Source of the DNA: Actinoplanes derwentensis
Lineage (GTDB): Bacteria; Actinomycetota; Actinomycetes; Mycobacteriales; Micromonosporaceae
NCBI RefSeq assembly: GCF_900104725.1
Contig: NZ_LT629758.1
Span: 3,720,001-3,784,000 of the forward strand
DNA length: 64,000 bases
Direction: 5' to 3'
Part shown: piece after piece, positions 24,992 through 34,187 of the stretch
Layout: each line of letters opens with the position of its first letter
Numbering within the stretch: position 1 is the first letter of the stretch
Program-made: the position numbers and the translations under genes
The notes under the pieces: generated by a model
The model's input: the letters and a program-made list of their open reading frames with translations, nothing else
What the model was told of the DNA's origin: nothing
The model's database searches: none

Positions 24992-25945
24992 TCACGCCTC
25001 GGATTGCAAGTCCTTGAGCAGCTCGAAGGCGACCGTGTCGACGGACCGGGCAGTCGCGCTGAGCACGACCACACCGACCTGCTTGTCCGGGTCGAATCCG
25101 GCGAACGAGGCGAAGCCGCCGGTCTGCCCGTTGTGGTAGATCTGCGCATGGCCGCCCACGCGCTCGTGCAACTGCCGGGCCATCCAGCCGAGTCGCTGCG
25201 ACATGAACGGGTTGATCCGGAACTCGGTCTCCAGTGACAGCGTCACCCCCGGGCTGGACGGGTCGAAGTGGGTGCGGACGAAGGCGGCGACATCGGTGAC
25301 GGTGGACCGTAGACCGCCGGCGCCCGCGAGGTCGGCGAGGTTCCACGGTGCGGCCGGGTGTCCGTCGGCACGGTGACCGGGCACGGTGGTGAGCTCGGTA
25401 CCCGTACTCACCAAGCAGTTGATCTGGGTGTTGATCAATCGCTCGAACGGGAGGCCGGTGTGGCGGGCCAGCGCCAGGCCGAGCAGGCCGACGCCGAGGT
25501 TGGAGTAGTGGTAGCGACGACCGGGCCGGCCGGGCCGGATGCGGGCCAGGTTGGTGATGAGGAAGTCGGCGGTGCAGTCGCGGTAAGGGTCGGGGGCGTG
25601 CGGTCTGAGCAGGGCCGGCAGCAGCATCCCTTTCGGCAGCCGCGGCAAGCCTGACGTGTGTGTGGCCAGGTGGCGCAACGTGATCCCGGCGGGCGCCGGG
25701 AAGAAGTCACCGAGCGGCTGATCGAGTCCGAGATCACCGGACTCCACCAGCCTGGCCAGGGCTAATGTGGTGAACACCTTGCTGACCGAGCCTATCTCGA
25801 ACCGGGTCCCGGCATCGAGTCCGGCGCTACCCGCAATCGTGGTGACGTCGCGTACAAGCGCGGCGACCACCACCCCGCGGCGGCGCGGTTCCAGCTTCTG
25901 GACGGCCCGGCGGACGAGTTCGTCGAGGTCGCTCATGGACTCCAT
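24992..25945 (-). CDS. Serine hydrolase, class C beta-lactamase family
   Basis: Protein of 317 residues with the three penicillin-binding motifs: S-V-S-K (SxxK) in EIGSVSKVFTTLALA at about 52-55, Y-S-N in HYSNLGVGLL at about 147, and H-N-G in IYHNGQTGGFAS at about 270. There is no signal peptide, so it is probably a cytoplasmic esterase or peptidase of the AmpC/EstB type rather than an antibiotic-inactivating enzyme. GAGGT 7 nt upstream supports ATG 25945; ATG 25936 is possible too. It is divergent from the deaminase gene. Confidence 0.82.
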   Translation of the reverse strand: MESMSDLDELVRRAVQKLEPRRRGVVVAALVRDVTTIAGSAGLDAGTRFEIGSVSKVFTTLALARLVESGDLGLDQPLGDFFPAPAGITLRHLATHTSGLPRLPKGMLLPALLRPHAPDPYRDCTADFLITNLARIRPGRPGRRYHYSNLGVGLLGLALARHTGLPFERLINTQINCLVSTGTELTTVPGHRADGHPAAPWNLADLAGAGGLRSTVTDVAAFVRTHFDPSSPGVTLSLETEFRINPFMSQRLGWMARQLHERVGGHAQIYHNGQTGGFASFAGFDPDKQVGVVVLSATARSVDTVAFELLKDLQSEA

Positions 25946-26039
25946 TCTGACCTCGGCAAACCGGTGTTCACGATCCGGCGATAGGGTGCTTGGCCGGACA
26001 CCGAAACGACGGGGAGCACCGGGGACGACGGGGAGCACG

Positions 26040-26480
26040 ATGGACGACCAACGGTGGATGAGCCGGGCGATCGCGCTGGCGCATCGATGCCCGCCGTCGG
26101 AGTCCGCGTTCTCGGTCGGCGCGGTCGTCGCCGACGGTTCCGGGAACGAGCTGGCCAGCGGCTGGTCCCGCGACACCGACCCACACGTGCACGCCGAGGA
26201 GTCAGCCCTGCACCGGGCCGCCGGTCACGCCGGGCTGCGCACCGCGACGATCTACAGCACCCTGGAACCCTGCTCGAAACGCGCCAGTCGCCCGCACGCC
26301 ACCTGCACCGGCCTGATCATCGCGGCCGGCATCCCGCGCGTCGTCATCGCCTGGCGCGAACCGGACCTCTTCGTGACCTGCGAGGGTGTCGCCCTGCTGA
26401 TCGCCGCCGGCATCGAGGTGGTCGAGATGCCCGCTTTCGCCCCGGCCGCGCGGTCTGCCAACGGCCACCTCTCTTTTTGA
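26040..26480 (+). CDS. Zinc deaminase (RibD/dCMP deaminase-like)
   Basis: Protein of 146 residues, a cytidine/deoxycytidylate deaminase fold. Zinc ligands are H-A-E in HVHAEESAL (about 46-48) and the cysteines in PCSKRASRPHATC (about 75-87). The spacing P-C-x8-H-x-x-C is that of the RibD N-terminal deaminase domain, but the reductase domain is absent. Substrate could be a pyrimidine or riboflavin-type base; unknown. The region just upstream has a short repeat of GACGGGGAGCAC. Confidence 0.82.
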   Translation: MDDQRWMSRAIALAHRCPPSESAFSVGAVVADGSGNELASGWSRDTDPHVHAEESALHRAAGHAGLRTATIYSTLEPCSKRASRPHATCTGLIIAAGIPRVVIAWREPDLFVTCEGVALLIAAGIEVVEMPAFAPAARSANGHLSF

Positions 26481-26804
26481 CCCTTTCTGGTACGAGTGGG
26501 CGAAGTCCCGAGTCCGTCCCGGCGATCTCGGCGGCCCCTCACGACCGACGGGGCCGGTTCCGGGCTTGAGCGGTCCGTCACCGAAAGAGCCCCGTCCCCG
26601 GAAGCGGTCCATCACTGGCAACTGTTCGTCACCGGCAAACCGTTCGTCACCCGCAGTGCCGGAAAACGTCCTCGGAATTCCTCCGAAGTACTGAACGTCC
26701 GAACCGGCCGACGCGTACACACTGTTACGAGGCTCACGGCACGATCGGGCACTTTCCGACCCGGATCGTGTTTCAGTCATGTTTCGTTCGGCAAGGAGAA
26801 GGTC
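26481..26804. other. Intergenic region without recognisable gene
   Basis: This is 324 bp of GC-rich sequence between the deaminase stop and a small gene. I see a short repeated phrase (TTCGTCACCGGCAAACCGTTCGTCACCCG) but no gene, RNA or strong hairpin. Open frames through it are not supported by codon use or family resemblance. The promoter of the next gene is probably in the last 80 bp. Confidence 0.5.
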
Positions 26805-27080
26805 ATGACGGTCCAGGAACTTCAGCCCCGGGAAGCCCGCCACCACACCGGCGCGATCGTGCGCAGCAAGCGTTTCGCCACCCAGTTCGAGGTGGACGGG
26901 CATGTCCTGACCCTCGGCGTGGATCCGGGGGTGCGCGGCGGCCTCTACTATCTGCCGAGCGCGCCGCGCTGGGACGACGGCACACCGGTACCGCGTGAGG
27001 TCGCCGCCCGGCTGCAGACCGTGATCGAAGAGGTCGAGCGTTTCTGGGGCCACTGGCCGGAGTTCCGCGCCGTCCTCTGA
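26805..27080 (+). CDS. Small hypothetical protein
   Basis: Protein of 91 residues; ATG 26805 has an excellent AAGGAGAAGG 3 nt upstream. It reads as a compact beta/alpha domain: RSKRFATQFEVDGHVLTLGVDPG, then GGLYYLPSAPRWDDG, then a helix EVAARLQTVIEEVERFWGHWPEFR. I recognise no family. It stands alone upstream of the ECF sigma operon, separated by 88 bp. Confidence 0.65.
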   Translation: MTVQELQPREARHHTGAIVRSKRFATQFEVDGHVLTLGVDPGVRGGLYYLPSAPRWDDGTPVPREVAARLQTVIEEVERFWGHWPEFRAVL

Positions 27081-27168
27081 TCCACACCGTCACCCCATGT
27101 GACCATGCTGTGGTGCGGGTCACAGTAAAGTGGAATCTGATCGCCGTGGCGCGGTCGTCTAGCCGGGT

Positions 27169-27720
27169 GTGAGAGAGAGCCTGGACGCGGTCGACGAGGA
27201 AGAACTCGTGCGCCGCACCGCCGCCGGTGACCGGCGCGCCTTCGACGAGCTGTATCGGCGTACGTCGCCGTGGCTCGCCGTCCGGCTGCGCCGCCGGTGT
27301 TCGGACGCCGACGTGGTCGCCGACGTGCTGCAGGAGACCTACCTCTCGGTGTGGCGGGCGGCGGGCACCTTCGCCGACTCCACCGCCCGGGGCAGCGCCG
27401 TCGGCTGGCTGTGGACGATCGCCGCCAACCGGATGGTCGACGCGTTCCGCCGGCGCGCCCGGCTGGCCCAGGTGCCGCCGGTGCCGATCACCGAGACGGT
27501 GGCCCCGGCCGCCGAGGACGAGGTGATGGCCGGCCGGGTCGGCCAGGACCTGGAACAGGCGCTACTACGACTACCGCCGGAGGTCCGGCAGGTACTGCGG
27601 GCGATGGTGCTCGACGGGCTCTCCGCCCGCGACACCGCAGTCCTTCTCAACGTGCCCGAGGGCACCGTGAAATCCCGCGCGCGGCGGGCCCGGATCGCGC
27701 TGCGGGAGGCGCTGTCATGA
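27169..27720 (+). CDS. ECF RNA polymerase sigma factor
   Basis: Extracytoplasmic-function sigma factor of 183 residues. Region 2 spans about 12-80 (DELYRRTSPWLAVRLRRRC, VLQETYLSVWRAAG). Region 4 spans about 125-178 (LRLPPEVRQVLRAMVLDGLSARDTA then VPEGTVKSRARRARIAL). GTG start at 27169. The next gene is a zinc-binding anti-sigma-like membrane protein, coupled by ATGA, and three transporter genes follow. So this is a sigma/anti-sigma/ABC operon, probably activated by envelope stress or a drug. Confidence 0.9.
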   Translation: MRESLDAVDEEELVRRTAAGDRRAFDELYRRTSPWLAVRLRRRCSDADVVADVLQETYLSVWRAAGTFADSTARGSAVGWLWTIAANRMVDAFRRRARLAQVPPVPITETVAPAAEDEVMAGRVGQDLEQALLRLPPEVRQVLRAMVLDGLSARDTAVLLNVPEGTVKSRARRARIALREALS

Positions 27721-28520
27721 CCAAGCACCCGGAATCCACCGTCATCACCCGCTACGCCGAAGGCGACCCGAGCCTGGACGAGGCCAGCGTTTGGTCGGTG
27801 GAGGCCCACCTGGAGACCTGCCCGGACTGCCGGGCGCGGCTGGCCAGCCGGACCACCGACGACACCCGCGCCCTGCTCGACCTGGTGGCGACCGGTATCG
27901 ATCAGGGCATCGGCGCCGGGCCGGCCCCGGTGCGCCGCCGCCGGGCCTGGTCGGTGACCGGCCGCCGCTGGTTCACCGTGACGGTCGTGCCGTGGCTGAT
28001 CATGACGGCCGCCGTGCTCGGCTGCGCCGTCCTGATGCAGATGGCCCAACCTCGGCTGCCGTCACTGGTGCTGCTGCTCGCACCGGTCGCGCCGCTGCCC
28101 GGAGTGGCCGTCGCGTGGAGCCGGCGCAGCGACCCGGCCTGGGAACTGATCGCCGGCACTCCGGCCGCCGGGCTCGCCATGCTGCTGCGCCGGACCGCGG
28201 TCGTGCTGGCCGTCGTCATGCCGCTGCTGGCGCTGGCCGGTACCCGTACCGGAATCCCGCTCGCCGCCCTGCTCGCACCGTGCCTGGCCTTCACCGCCGC
28301 GACCATCGCCCTCGGCAGCCTGATCGGCGTCAGCCGGGCCGCCGCCGCACTGGCCACGCTGTGGGCCGCGGCCGTCGTCCTGCCCAGTTTGGTCACCGCG
28401 GAACTGCCCGCGGTGCTCACTCCCGGCGGCACCGGCGGGTGGGCTCTCGTCACCGTCGCGATGGCCGCTTTCATCGTCGCCCGCGCCGATCTGTTCCGCC
28501 GCCTGCCCAGCGGCCACTGA
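27717..28520 (+). CDS. Membrane-anchored anti-sigma factor (zf-HC2 type)
   Basis: Protein of 267 residues. A cytoplasmic zinc-binding anti-sigma domain has H31-x3-C35-x2-C38 (HLETCPDC). Then come about six membrane helices from about 75 onwards (WLIMTAAVLGCAVLMQM, LVLLLAPVAPLPGVAVA, and others). Most anti-sigma factors of this class have one helix; here the membrane part is large, which suggests direct sensing in the membrane or contact with the transporter. ATG 27717 overlaps the sigma stop (ATGA), implying equimolar synthesis. Confidence 0.85.
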   Translation: MTKHPESTVITRYAEGDPSLDEASVWSVEAHLETCPDCRARLASRTTDDTRALLDLVATGIDQGIGAGPAPVRRRRAWSVTGRRWFTVTVVPWLIMTAAVLGCAVLMQMAQPRLPSLVLLLAPVAPLPGVAVAWSRRSDPAWELIAGTPAAGLAMLLRRTAVVLAVVMPLLALAGTRTGIPLAALLAPCLAFTAATIALGSLIGVSRAAAALATLWAAAVVLPSLVTAELPAVLTPGGTGGWALVTVAMAAFIVARADLFRRLPSGH

Positions 28521-28563
28521 CCTTTTCCGATCAGCCGAATGCCCGCGAGACTTCAGGAGTGAC

Positions 28564-29361
28564 ATGCGAACGATAAGCGCTGCCGAGACGGCGCCGGCCA
28601 CCTACGCCTGGGCCGTCCACGCCGAGCAGCTGCAGGTGAAGGCCGGACGCCACCTGGCCGTCGACCGGCTCGACCTGCGGCTGCAGACCGGGGTGCACGG
28701 CCTGCTCGGCCCGAACGGGGCCGGCAAGACGACCCTGATGCGGGCGCTGGCCACCGTGCTGAAACCGGCCGGCGGCGAGCTGACCCTGCTCGGCGAGACG
28801 GTGAGCGGCCGGGGCGATCTACGGCGGGCCCGCCGTGGGCTCGGCTACCTCCCGCAGGAGTTCGGCTTCTACCCGCGGTTCACCGTGCGCGAGTTCGTCG
28901 AGTACATGGCCTGGCTCAAGGAGATGCCGAAGTCCGCCATCCCCGGAGCGGCCCAGCGGGCCATCGAACGTGTCCGGCTCACCGCCAAGGCGGACGCCCG
29001 GATGAAGACGCTGTCCGGTGGCATGCTGCGCCGGGCCGGCATCGCCCAGGCCATCGTGAACGACCCGCAGATCCTGCTGCTCGACGAACCGACCGTGGGC
29101 CTCGACCCGGAGCAGCGTCTCGACTTCCGTGAGCTGCTGCGGGACATCGGCGTCGACAGTTGTGTGCTGGTCTCCACCCACCTGGTCGAGGACGTGGTCG
29201 CGGCCTGCACCGACGTCATCCTGGTGAATGAGGGCAAGCTGGTGTTCCAGGGCGACCCGAACGCGCTGATCACCTACGGCGGCCCGCACGACGCCGGGGA
29301 CAGCCCGGCCGAACGCGGTTACTCCGCCCTGCTGCGCCGCCACCGTGGGGGTGCCGCGTGA
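28564..29361 (+). CDS. ABC transporter ATP-binding protein
   Basis: ATPase subunit of 265 residues. Walker A is GPNGAGKTTLM (49-59), the Q-loop is LPQEFGF, the signature is LSGGMLRRAGIAQ (about 144-156), Walker B is ILLLDEPTVGLDPEQ and the switch His is in STHLVEDV. The short N-terminal extension of about 18 residues is not usual. It belongs to the drug/peptide-export subgroup that pairs with ABC-2-type permeases, here the next two membrane genes. It starts 43 nt after the anti-sigma stop. Confidence 0.9.
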   Translation: MRTISAAETAPATYAWAVHAEQLQVKAGRHLAVDRLDLRLQTGVHGLLGPNGAGKTTLMRALATVLKPAGGELTLLGETVSGRGDLRRARRGLGYLPQEFGFYPRFTVREFVEYMAWLKEMPKSAIPGAAQRAIERVRLTAKADARMKTLSGGMLRRAGIAQAIVNDPQILLLDEPTVGLDPEQRLDFRELLRDIGVDSCVLVSTHLVEDVVAACTDVILVNEGKLVFQGDPNALITYGGPHDAGDSPAERGYSALLRRHRGGAA

Positions 29362-30683
29362 GCCGCGTCCTCCTGGTCCAGTTGCGCCGTTTCGGTGCGC
29401 CCGGCGCTCTGCTGATCCTGCTGGCCGGCACAGTCTCGCTGTTCCTCGCCCGCGGGGAGTGGTCGGGCGGCTGGATGTCGCTCGCCATGAGCCAGCGCGA
29501 CTACCTGATGCTGCTGTCTCCGCTGGCCCTCGCGATCGGTGCCTGGCTGGCCCGCCGCGAACACCGGGCGAAGACGGCGGAACTGTTCGCCGGCACGCCC
29601 CGCCCGCACCACCAGCGGATCCTGCTGACCCTGACCGCCGTCGGTCTCGCGGTGACGGCCGCCTACCTGGCGGTTCTCGCGGTGTCCGTGCCATGGATCG
29701 TGACGACCGCCTCCTACCTGCCCGGCGCTGTGTTCGGTGTCGTCGCGGTCGGTGTCCTGGTCATGCTCGCCTCGGCCTGGATCGGCCTGGCCATGGGACG
29801 CCTGCTCCCCAGTCCCGCCACCGCACCCGCCCTGGCCGTGGCCGGTTTCGTGGTCATCCTCGCCGCGCCGATGGGGTTCAAGCAGGACTGGCTGGCCGTC
29901 CTCGCCTCCCCGACATGGGGCATGAACCCGTTCAGTGAGTTCCAGACCGTGCCCCTGCTGGTCAGCGCGGCCCAGGCGATCCTGGCGCTGTCCCTGATCG
30001 TGGCGGCGGCGGTGGCGATCACCGCGAGCCGATGGCAGACCCGTGCGGCGGCGGTGCTGCCCGTCGTGCTCGGCCTGGCGGTCAGCCTCGCCGTCGTGCC
30101 CCGCGACTACAACCGCATCATGATCGACCCGGTGGCCCAGGAACTGGTGTGCACCGACGACGCGCCCCGCGTCTGCGTCGGCCGGGTGCACAGCCGGCTG
30201 CTGCCCGAGATCACCCCGAAGGCGCGGGAGGCCCTGGCGCTGCTCGCGAAACTCCCGAACGCACCGACGACGGTTCAGGAGGACACCACCAACTACCTGG
30301 ACGAAAACGCCGTGAAAGCATTCGACAGCGAGGCCGTCGGCTTCCAGGTGGACGTCGACCGCAACGGTCACCTCGCGGATGCCGACCACCTGGTGAACCG
30401 GCTGCTGTGGGCCGGCGGGGCGAATTTCACCGGCTGCCCGCAGGGTAATGTCAGCGCGGTGGCCCGAGCCTCGGGTGCCTGGCTCGCCGGCCGGCCGCCG
30501 GTCGACGACCCGTTCGATGCCGGAGTCTTCGACGAGACGGGCAAGCCCTACACCGTCACCCCCGAAGCGACCGTGCTGTGGGAGAACCTGCGCAAGCTGC
30601 CCGAAGCAGAAGCGCTGGCCAAGGTGGCGGCCGTCCGCAAAGCCGGCGTGGAGTGCACCGACATGAGCGGTCTGCTGGAATGA
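29358..30683 (+). CDS. ABC-associated membrane protein with large C-terminal domain
   Basis: Protein of 441 residues with six hydrophobic helices in the first 250 residues. A soluble part of about 190 residues (about 250-441) follows the last helix, containing QELVCTDDAPRVCVGRVH and, near the end, AGVECTDMSGLLE. The soluble part should be extracytoplasmic if the helix count is right. I recognise no family for it. GTG 29358 overlaps the ATPase stop (GTGA). It probably forms the permease with the next gene, and the outer domain may bind the cargo. Confidence 0.75.
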   Translation: MSRVLLVQLRRFGAPGALLILLAGTVSLFLARGEWSGGWMSLAMSQRDYLMLLSPLALAIGAWLARREHRAKTAELFAGTPRPHHQRILLTLTAVGLAVTAAYLAVLAVSVPWIVTTASYLPGAVFGVVAVGVLVMLASAWIGLAMGRLLPSPATAPALAVAGFVVILAAPMGFKQDWLAVLASPTWGMNPFSEFQTVPLLVSAAQAILALSLIVAAAVAITASRWQTRAAAVLPVVLGLAVSLAVVPRDYNRIMIDPVAQELVCTDDAPRVCVGRVHSRLLPEITPKAREALALLAKLPNAPTTVQEDTTNYLDENAVKAFDSEAVGFQVDVDRNGHLADADHLVNRLLWAGGANFTGCPQGNVSAVARASGAWLAGRPPVDDPFDAGVFDETGKPYTVTPEATVLWENLRKLPEAEALAKVAAVRKAGVECTDMSGLLE

Positions 30684-31282
30684 GGTACCTGACGCTGTAC
30701 GTCCGGGCGCGGCGCGTCCCGGCGGCGGTGGCCGCGGCAGCCGGTGGCACCCTGCTGATGTGGTCGGTGGTGGCGCTCTTCTCCGAGGTGCCGGACGCCG
30801 ACATCAGTATGGTCGTGCTGCTGGTGCTGCTGCTGGCTGCCTCGGTGGCGCCCACTCTCGGCGGTCACGACGACGCGCTGGAACGCACCAGTGCGCTGCA
30901 CTGGCTGCCCCGCCGTACCGGGCATCTGCTCGTCGCGCTTGTGGTGATCCTCGCCCTGGTGCTGGTCACCCTGGCGACCAGCACCCGGTTCGGCCCGGCC
31001 GCGCTGGTGCTCCGGGACGCGACCGGGCTGCTCGGCCTGACCGCTCTCGGAGCCGCGCTGCTCGGGCCGGCCCGCTCGTGGTTCCTGCCGCTGGGCTGGA
31101 CGCTGCCCGCGGTGATGTTCCCGTTCGAAGGGCCGTCGGTGCTGCGCCAGGCCCTCGCCTGGCAGACACAGCCGTACGACAACCGGTCGGCCGCGGTCAC
31201 GGCGGGTGTCATCGCCGTCATCGGGCTGCTGGCCTTCGCACTGAAGGGGCCGGCGTTGCGGGACGCCCGGTCGGCGGCCTGA
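30680..31282 (+). CDS. Second ABC-associated membrane protein
   Basis: Protein of 200 residues with about six hydrophobic segments (GTLLMWSVVALFSEV, MVVLLVLLLAASVAPTLGG, LLVALVVILALVLVTLAT and others), probably the partner permease subunit. ATG 30680 overlaps the preceding stop (ATGA). It is the last gene of the five-gene operon that starts at 27169. No family can be named. Confidence 0.75.
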   Translation: MRYLTLYVRARRVPAAVAAAAGGTLLMWSVVALFSEVPDADISMVVLLVLLLAASVAPTLGGHDDALERTSALHWLPRRTGHLLVALVVILALVLVTLATSTRFGPAALVLRDATGLLGLTALGAALLGPARSWFLPLGWTLPAVMFPFEGPSVLRQALAWQTQPYDNRSAAVTAGVIAVIGLLAFALKGPALRDARSAA

Positions 31283-31388
31283 GTCTCTTCGCCGGCGGCC
31301 TTTCCATCGGGCTTCTCGCCAGGGGCCGTTGAGAACACGGCCGTGGGCTCTTTCTTCGCCGAGCCGGGGTCGCGGGTTGTGGGCCGGG

Positions 31389-32270
31389 TCAGAGCTGGGC
31401 CTGAAGCTGGCGGACGACGCTGGTGACGGTGTCGGCGGGGATGGCGAAACCGAGGCCGACACTGCCGGTGCTGTCGCCGGTCGTGGCGATGGCGACATTG
31501 ATGCCGATCACCCGTCCGGACATGTCGACCAAGGCGCCGCCCGAGTTGCCCTGGTTGATCGCGGCGTCGGTCTGGAGCAAGCCGCTCAACTTCTCGTCGC
31601 CGGTGTCCAGGGAGCGGCCCTGCGCCGAGACGATGCCGGAGGTCACCGTGCCCTCCAGGCCCAGCGGGGCACCGAAGGCCAGCACCGTGTCGCCGACCGC
31701 GACACTGTCGTCCGAGGCGAACGTGACCGGGGTCAGCCCGGACAGCCCGGTGGCCTGCACCAGCGCCAGATCGTGAGTCGTGTCGGTCGCGACGACCGAG
31801 GCGGGCACGGTCTGGCCGGTGGACAGCCGGACACTGACCGTGCCGTCCGACTCGATCACGTGATTGTTGGTGAGGATCAGACCGTCGGCGCTGAGCACCA
31901 CGCCGGAGCCGAGCGACGACGCCTGGTTACTGTCGACGAGCACGGTCACGACGCTGGGCTGCACCTTCGCCACGATCGGCGCCAGGTCGCTGGTCTCACT
32001 GACGGTGGTCCCGGCGACCGAGGCCTGGACGGGCTGACCGTTCACATAGTTCTCGACCAGGAACGCGCCCGCGCTGCCACCACCGGCGATCAGCGCCAGC
32101 ACCGCCGCGCCACCGGCGACCCGCTTCTTCCAGCGCGGGTCACGGGGCTCCGTCAGCATCGGCGGCGGGATGTAGTGCACCGGCGGCAGATCGAAGGTGA
32201 CCCGGCTGCCCCGGTGGTACGGGTCGTGGCTGTGCTCGTTCACGCCGGGGCGCGTCATCAGGTCGGTCAT
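31389..32270 (-). CDS. HtrA-like membrane-anchored serine protease (no PDZ)
   Basis: Protein of 293 residues. A basic N-terminal cytoplasmic part and one membrane helix (about 50-72) are followed by a trypsin-like domain. The catalytic triad is visible: H137 (TNNHV), D167 (THDLALV), S243 (GNSGGAL). DegP/HtrA family members normally carry one or two PDZ domains after the protease; here the protein ends just after the protease. Mycobacterial and streptomycete relatives process envelope proteins. It converges on the sigma operon with 106 bp between stops. Confidence 0.87.
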   Translation of the reverse strand: MTDLMTRPGVNEHSHDPYHRGSRVTFDLPPVHYIPPPMLTEPRDPRWKKRVAGGAAVLALIAGGGSAGAFLVENYVNGQPVQASVAGTTVSETSDLAPIVAKVQPSVVTVLVDSNQASSLGSGVVLSADGLILTNNHVIESDGTVSVRLSTGQTVPASVVATDTTHDLALVQATGLSGLTPVTFASDDSVAVGDTVLAFGAPLGLEGTVTSGIVSAQGRSLDTGDEKLSGLLQTDAAINQGNSGGALVDMSGRVIGINVAIATTGDSTGSVGLGFAIPADTVTSVVRQLQAQL

Positions 32271-32386
32271 GTGAACGAGATTGCGCCTTCAGCTTGTTCG
32301 GCAGCGGTGAGACGTCTGTGACTTCGCTGTGCCCGCGGTAGCCCGTCCGGGTACCTACGGCGCGGCAACCCCCATCCGCCGTACGG

Positions 32387-32926
32387 GTGTCTAAGGTCGT
32401 CCGGGTGCTTCTCCCCGAGCTGCCCACGGCCTTCCCCGACGCTCCACCCGACCGCTGCCCAGCTCCCCCGGCAGCGGCCCGCGCAACCGACCGGACCCCG
32501 TCCACCACCGCACTTCGCACAGCGATCACCACGCGACTTCCCAGCCGGCTCCCAGCCCCGGCCTTCCCCACCGCCCCGAACACCCCCACGGCACTCATCA
32601 CCCCTGGAACCGCCAACGTCACCCCTGGAACCGCCAGATCGAACCTCGCCGCCCGCACGGCCGCCAGACCGACCGCTCCTGCCGACTACACCGCTCCAGC
32701 GGCCGCCGACTCCGGCAGCACTACCGCCTCCGCCACCCGCAGGGCCGCCGCATCGGGCACCGCGGCAGGCGGGGCCGGTGCCACCGGCACTGCACCGACA
32801 GCTGCGGGTACACGGATCGGCAGGCCTCGGCCGACGGTGGAGCGGCGCCCGTTCGGGCCGACGATCACCGAGCCCGCGGTGGCTCTGCGCAGCGGGCGAC
32901 CGGCGGATCTACGCGGCCGACGCTGA
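32387..32926 (+). CDS. Low-complexity Ala/Thr/Pro-rich frame, doubtful gene
   Basis: An open frame of 179 residues from GTG 32387, very rich in Ala, Thr, Pro and Arg, with no predicted helix or family signature. It contains an imperfect DNA repeat (CACCCCTGGAACCGCCAACG twice). The last 30 residues (ERRPFGPTITEPAVALRSG) look more like real protein. It may be a secreted linker-like protein, a decayed gene or chance open frame in GC-rich DNA; both strands are open here. No ribosome binding site is convincing. The rest of the gap 32271-33079 shows nothing clear. Confidence 0.3.
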   Translation: MSKVVRVLLPELPTAFPDAPPDRCPAPPAAARATDRTPSTTALRTAITTRLPSRLPAPAFPTAPNTPTALITPGTANVTPGTARSNLAARTAARPTAPADYTAPAAADSGSTTASATRRAAASGTAAGGAGATGTAPTAAGTRIGRPRPTVERRPFGPTITEPAVALRSGRPADLRGRR

Positions 32927-33079
32927 TTTCCGGCGACGAGCGCGCCGCGCCATGACTGACCGCGATGACTGACATTGCACACCCCCACCGAAACGCGGGA
33001 GATCGTTCCCGTCGAAGAGTCGAAGACCAGTGCACCGGTGGCAGTGAACGTGCGGGCCACCGAACCTCAGGAGGTTTCG

Positions 33080-33553
<474 letters not shown>

Positions 33554-33850
33554 AGCGGCACGGCGCGCCACCGCAATCACTGCGTACTCTCCAGCGGCAC
33601 TTCCCCACGTACCCAAAGCGCCGTTTTTTGTCCGATTTGTTCTAGTTTGTCGATCTCGTAAGTAGGATTGACAGCCGCCATAGCGCCCCATCCACCCCGA
33701 TCGCCGTTGAATGCGAGACGGCCGGCTCCGCTTGCGCACGGGGTCGGCCGAAAGTCGCAGAGGCGCACAGGAATTGGAGACGGTGGGCAGATGTACGGCA
33801 CAGGTCTGACCGAGATGCTGGGTTCACCCACAACAAATCGGGAGGTCAGG
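33554..33850. other. Intergenic region
   Basis: This is 297 bp with several ribosome-binding-like GGAG stretches near its right end. ATG 33791 (MYGTGLTEM) is in frame with the next gene and could extend it by 20 residues. The rest has no recognisable gene, hairpin or repeat. Confidence 0.45.
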
Positions 33851-34132
33851 ATGTCCGCACGAGGAATGCTCAACCTGGTCGGGAACGCGGTCGGTGGGCT
33901 GATCGGATGGTCGGAGCAGGTGCCACCGGCCGACCCGGAAGTGCTGCGCGACCTGTTCGCCGACCTCGGGGTCCGGGTCGGTCCCGACAACACCGAACTC
34001 ACCGAGACGGTCCGCTACTTCCAGGCCCGGACCGGCTTGCCGTCGGACGGCGAGGCCGGACCGCGCACGGTTCATCTGCTGGCCCGGTACGCCACCGAGG
34101 CCCGCGAACTCAATCGGATCCGAGCCGCCTGA
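33851..34132 (+). CDS. Small peptidoglycan-binding-like protein
   Basis: Protein of 93 residues. The core DPEVLRDLFADLGVRVGPDNT followed by VRYFQARTGLPSDGEAGPRT and LLARYA resembles the peptidoglycan-binding 1 fold (helix, D-G-x-x-G, helix). It is shorter than usual and lacks a signal peptide, so cell-wall contact is uncertain. GGGAGG stands 7 nt before ATG 33851. The in-frame ATG 33791 is an alternative start. Confidence 0.65.
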   Translation: MSARGMLNLVGNAVGGLIGWSEQVPPADPEVLRDLFADLGVRVGPDNTELTETVRYFQARTGLPSDGEAGPRTVHLLARYATEARELNRIRAA

Positions 34133-34187
34133 TTTACCCCGGAAGAGTGATGCCGTCGCGCTCAGCACACCGTTAGGGTGAGGCGCG

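Noticed and set aside
24992..25945. Antibiotic-resistance beta-lactamase
   Set aside because: Motifs of the serine-hydrolase fold are present, but no export signal is seen; an esterase or peptidase is more likely.
31324..31342. Terminator after the sigma operon
   Set aside because: Only a 6-bp stem (GGCCGT/ACGGCC); too weak to call.
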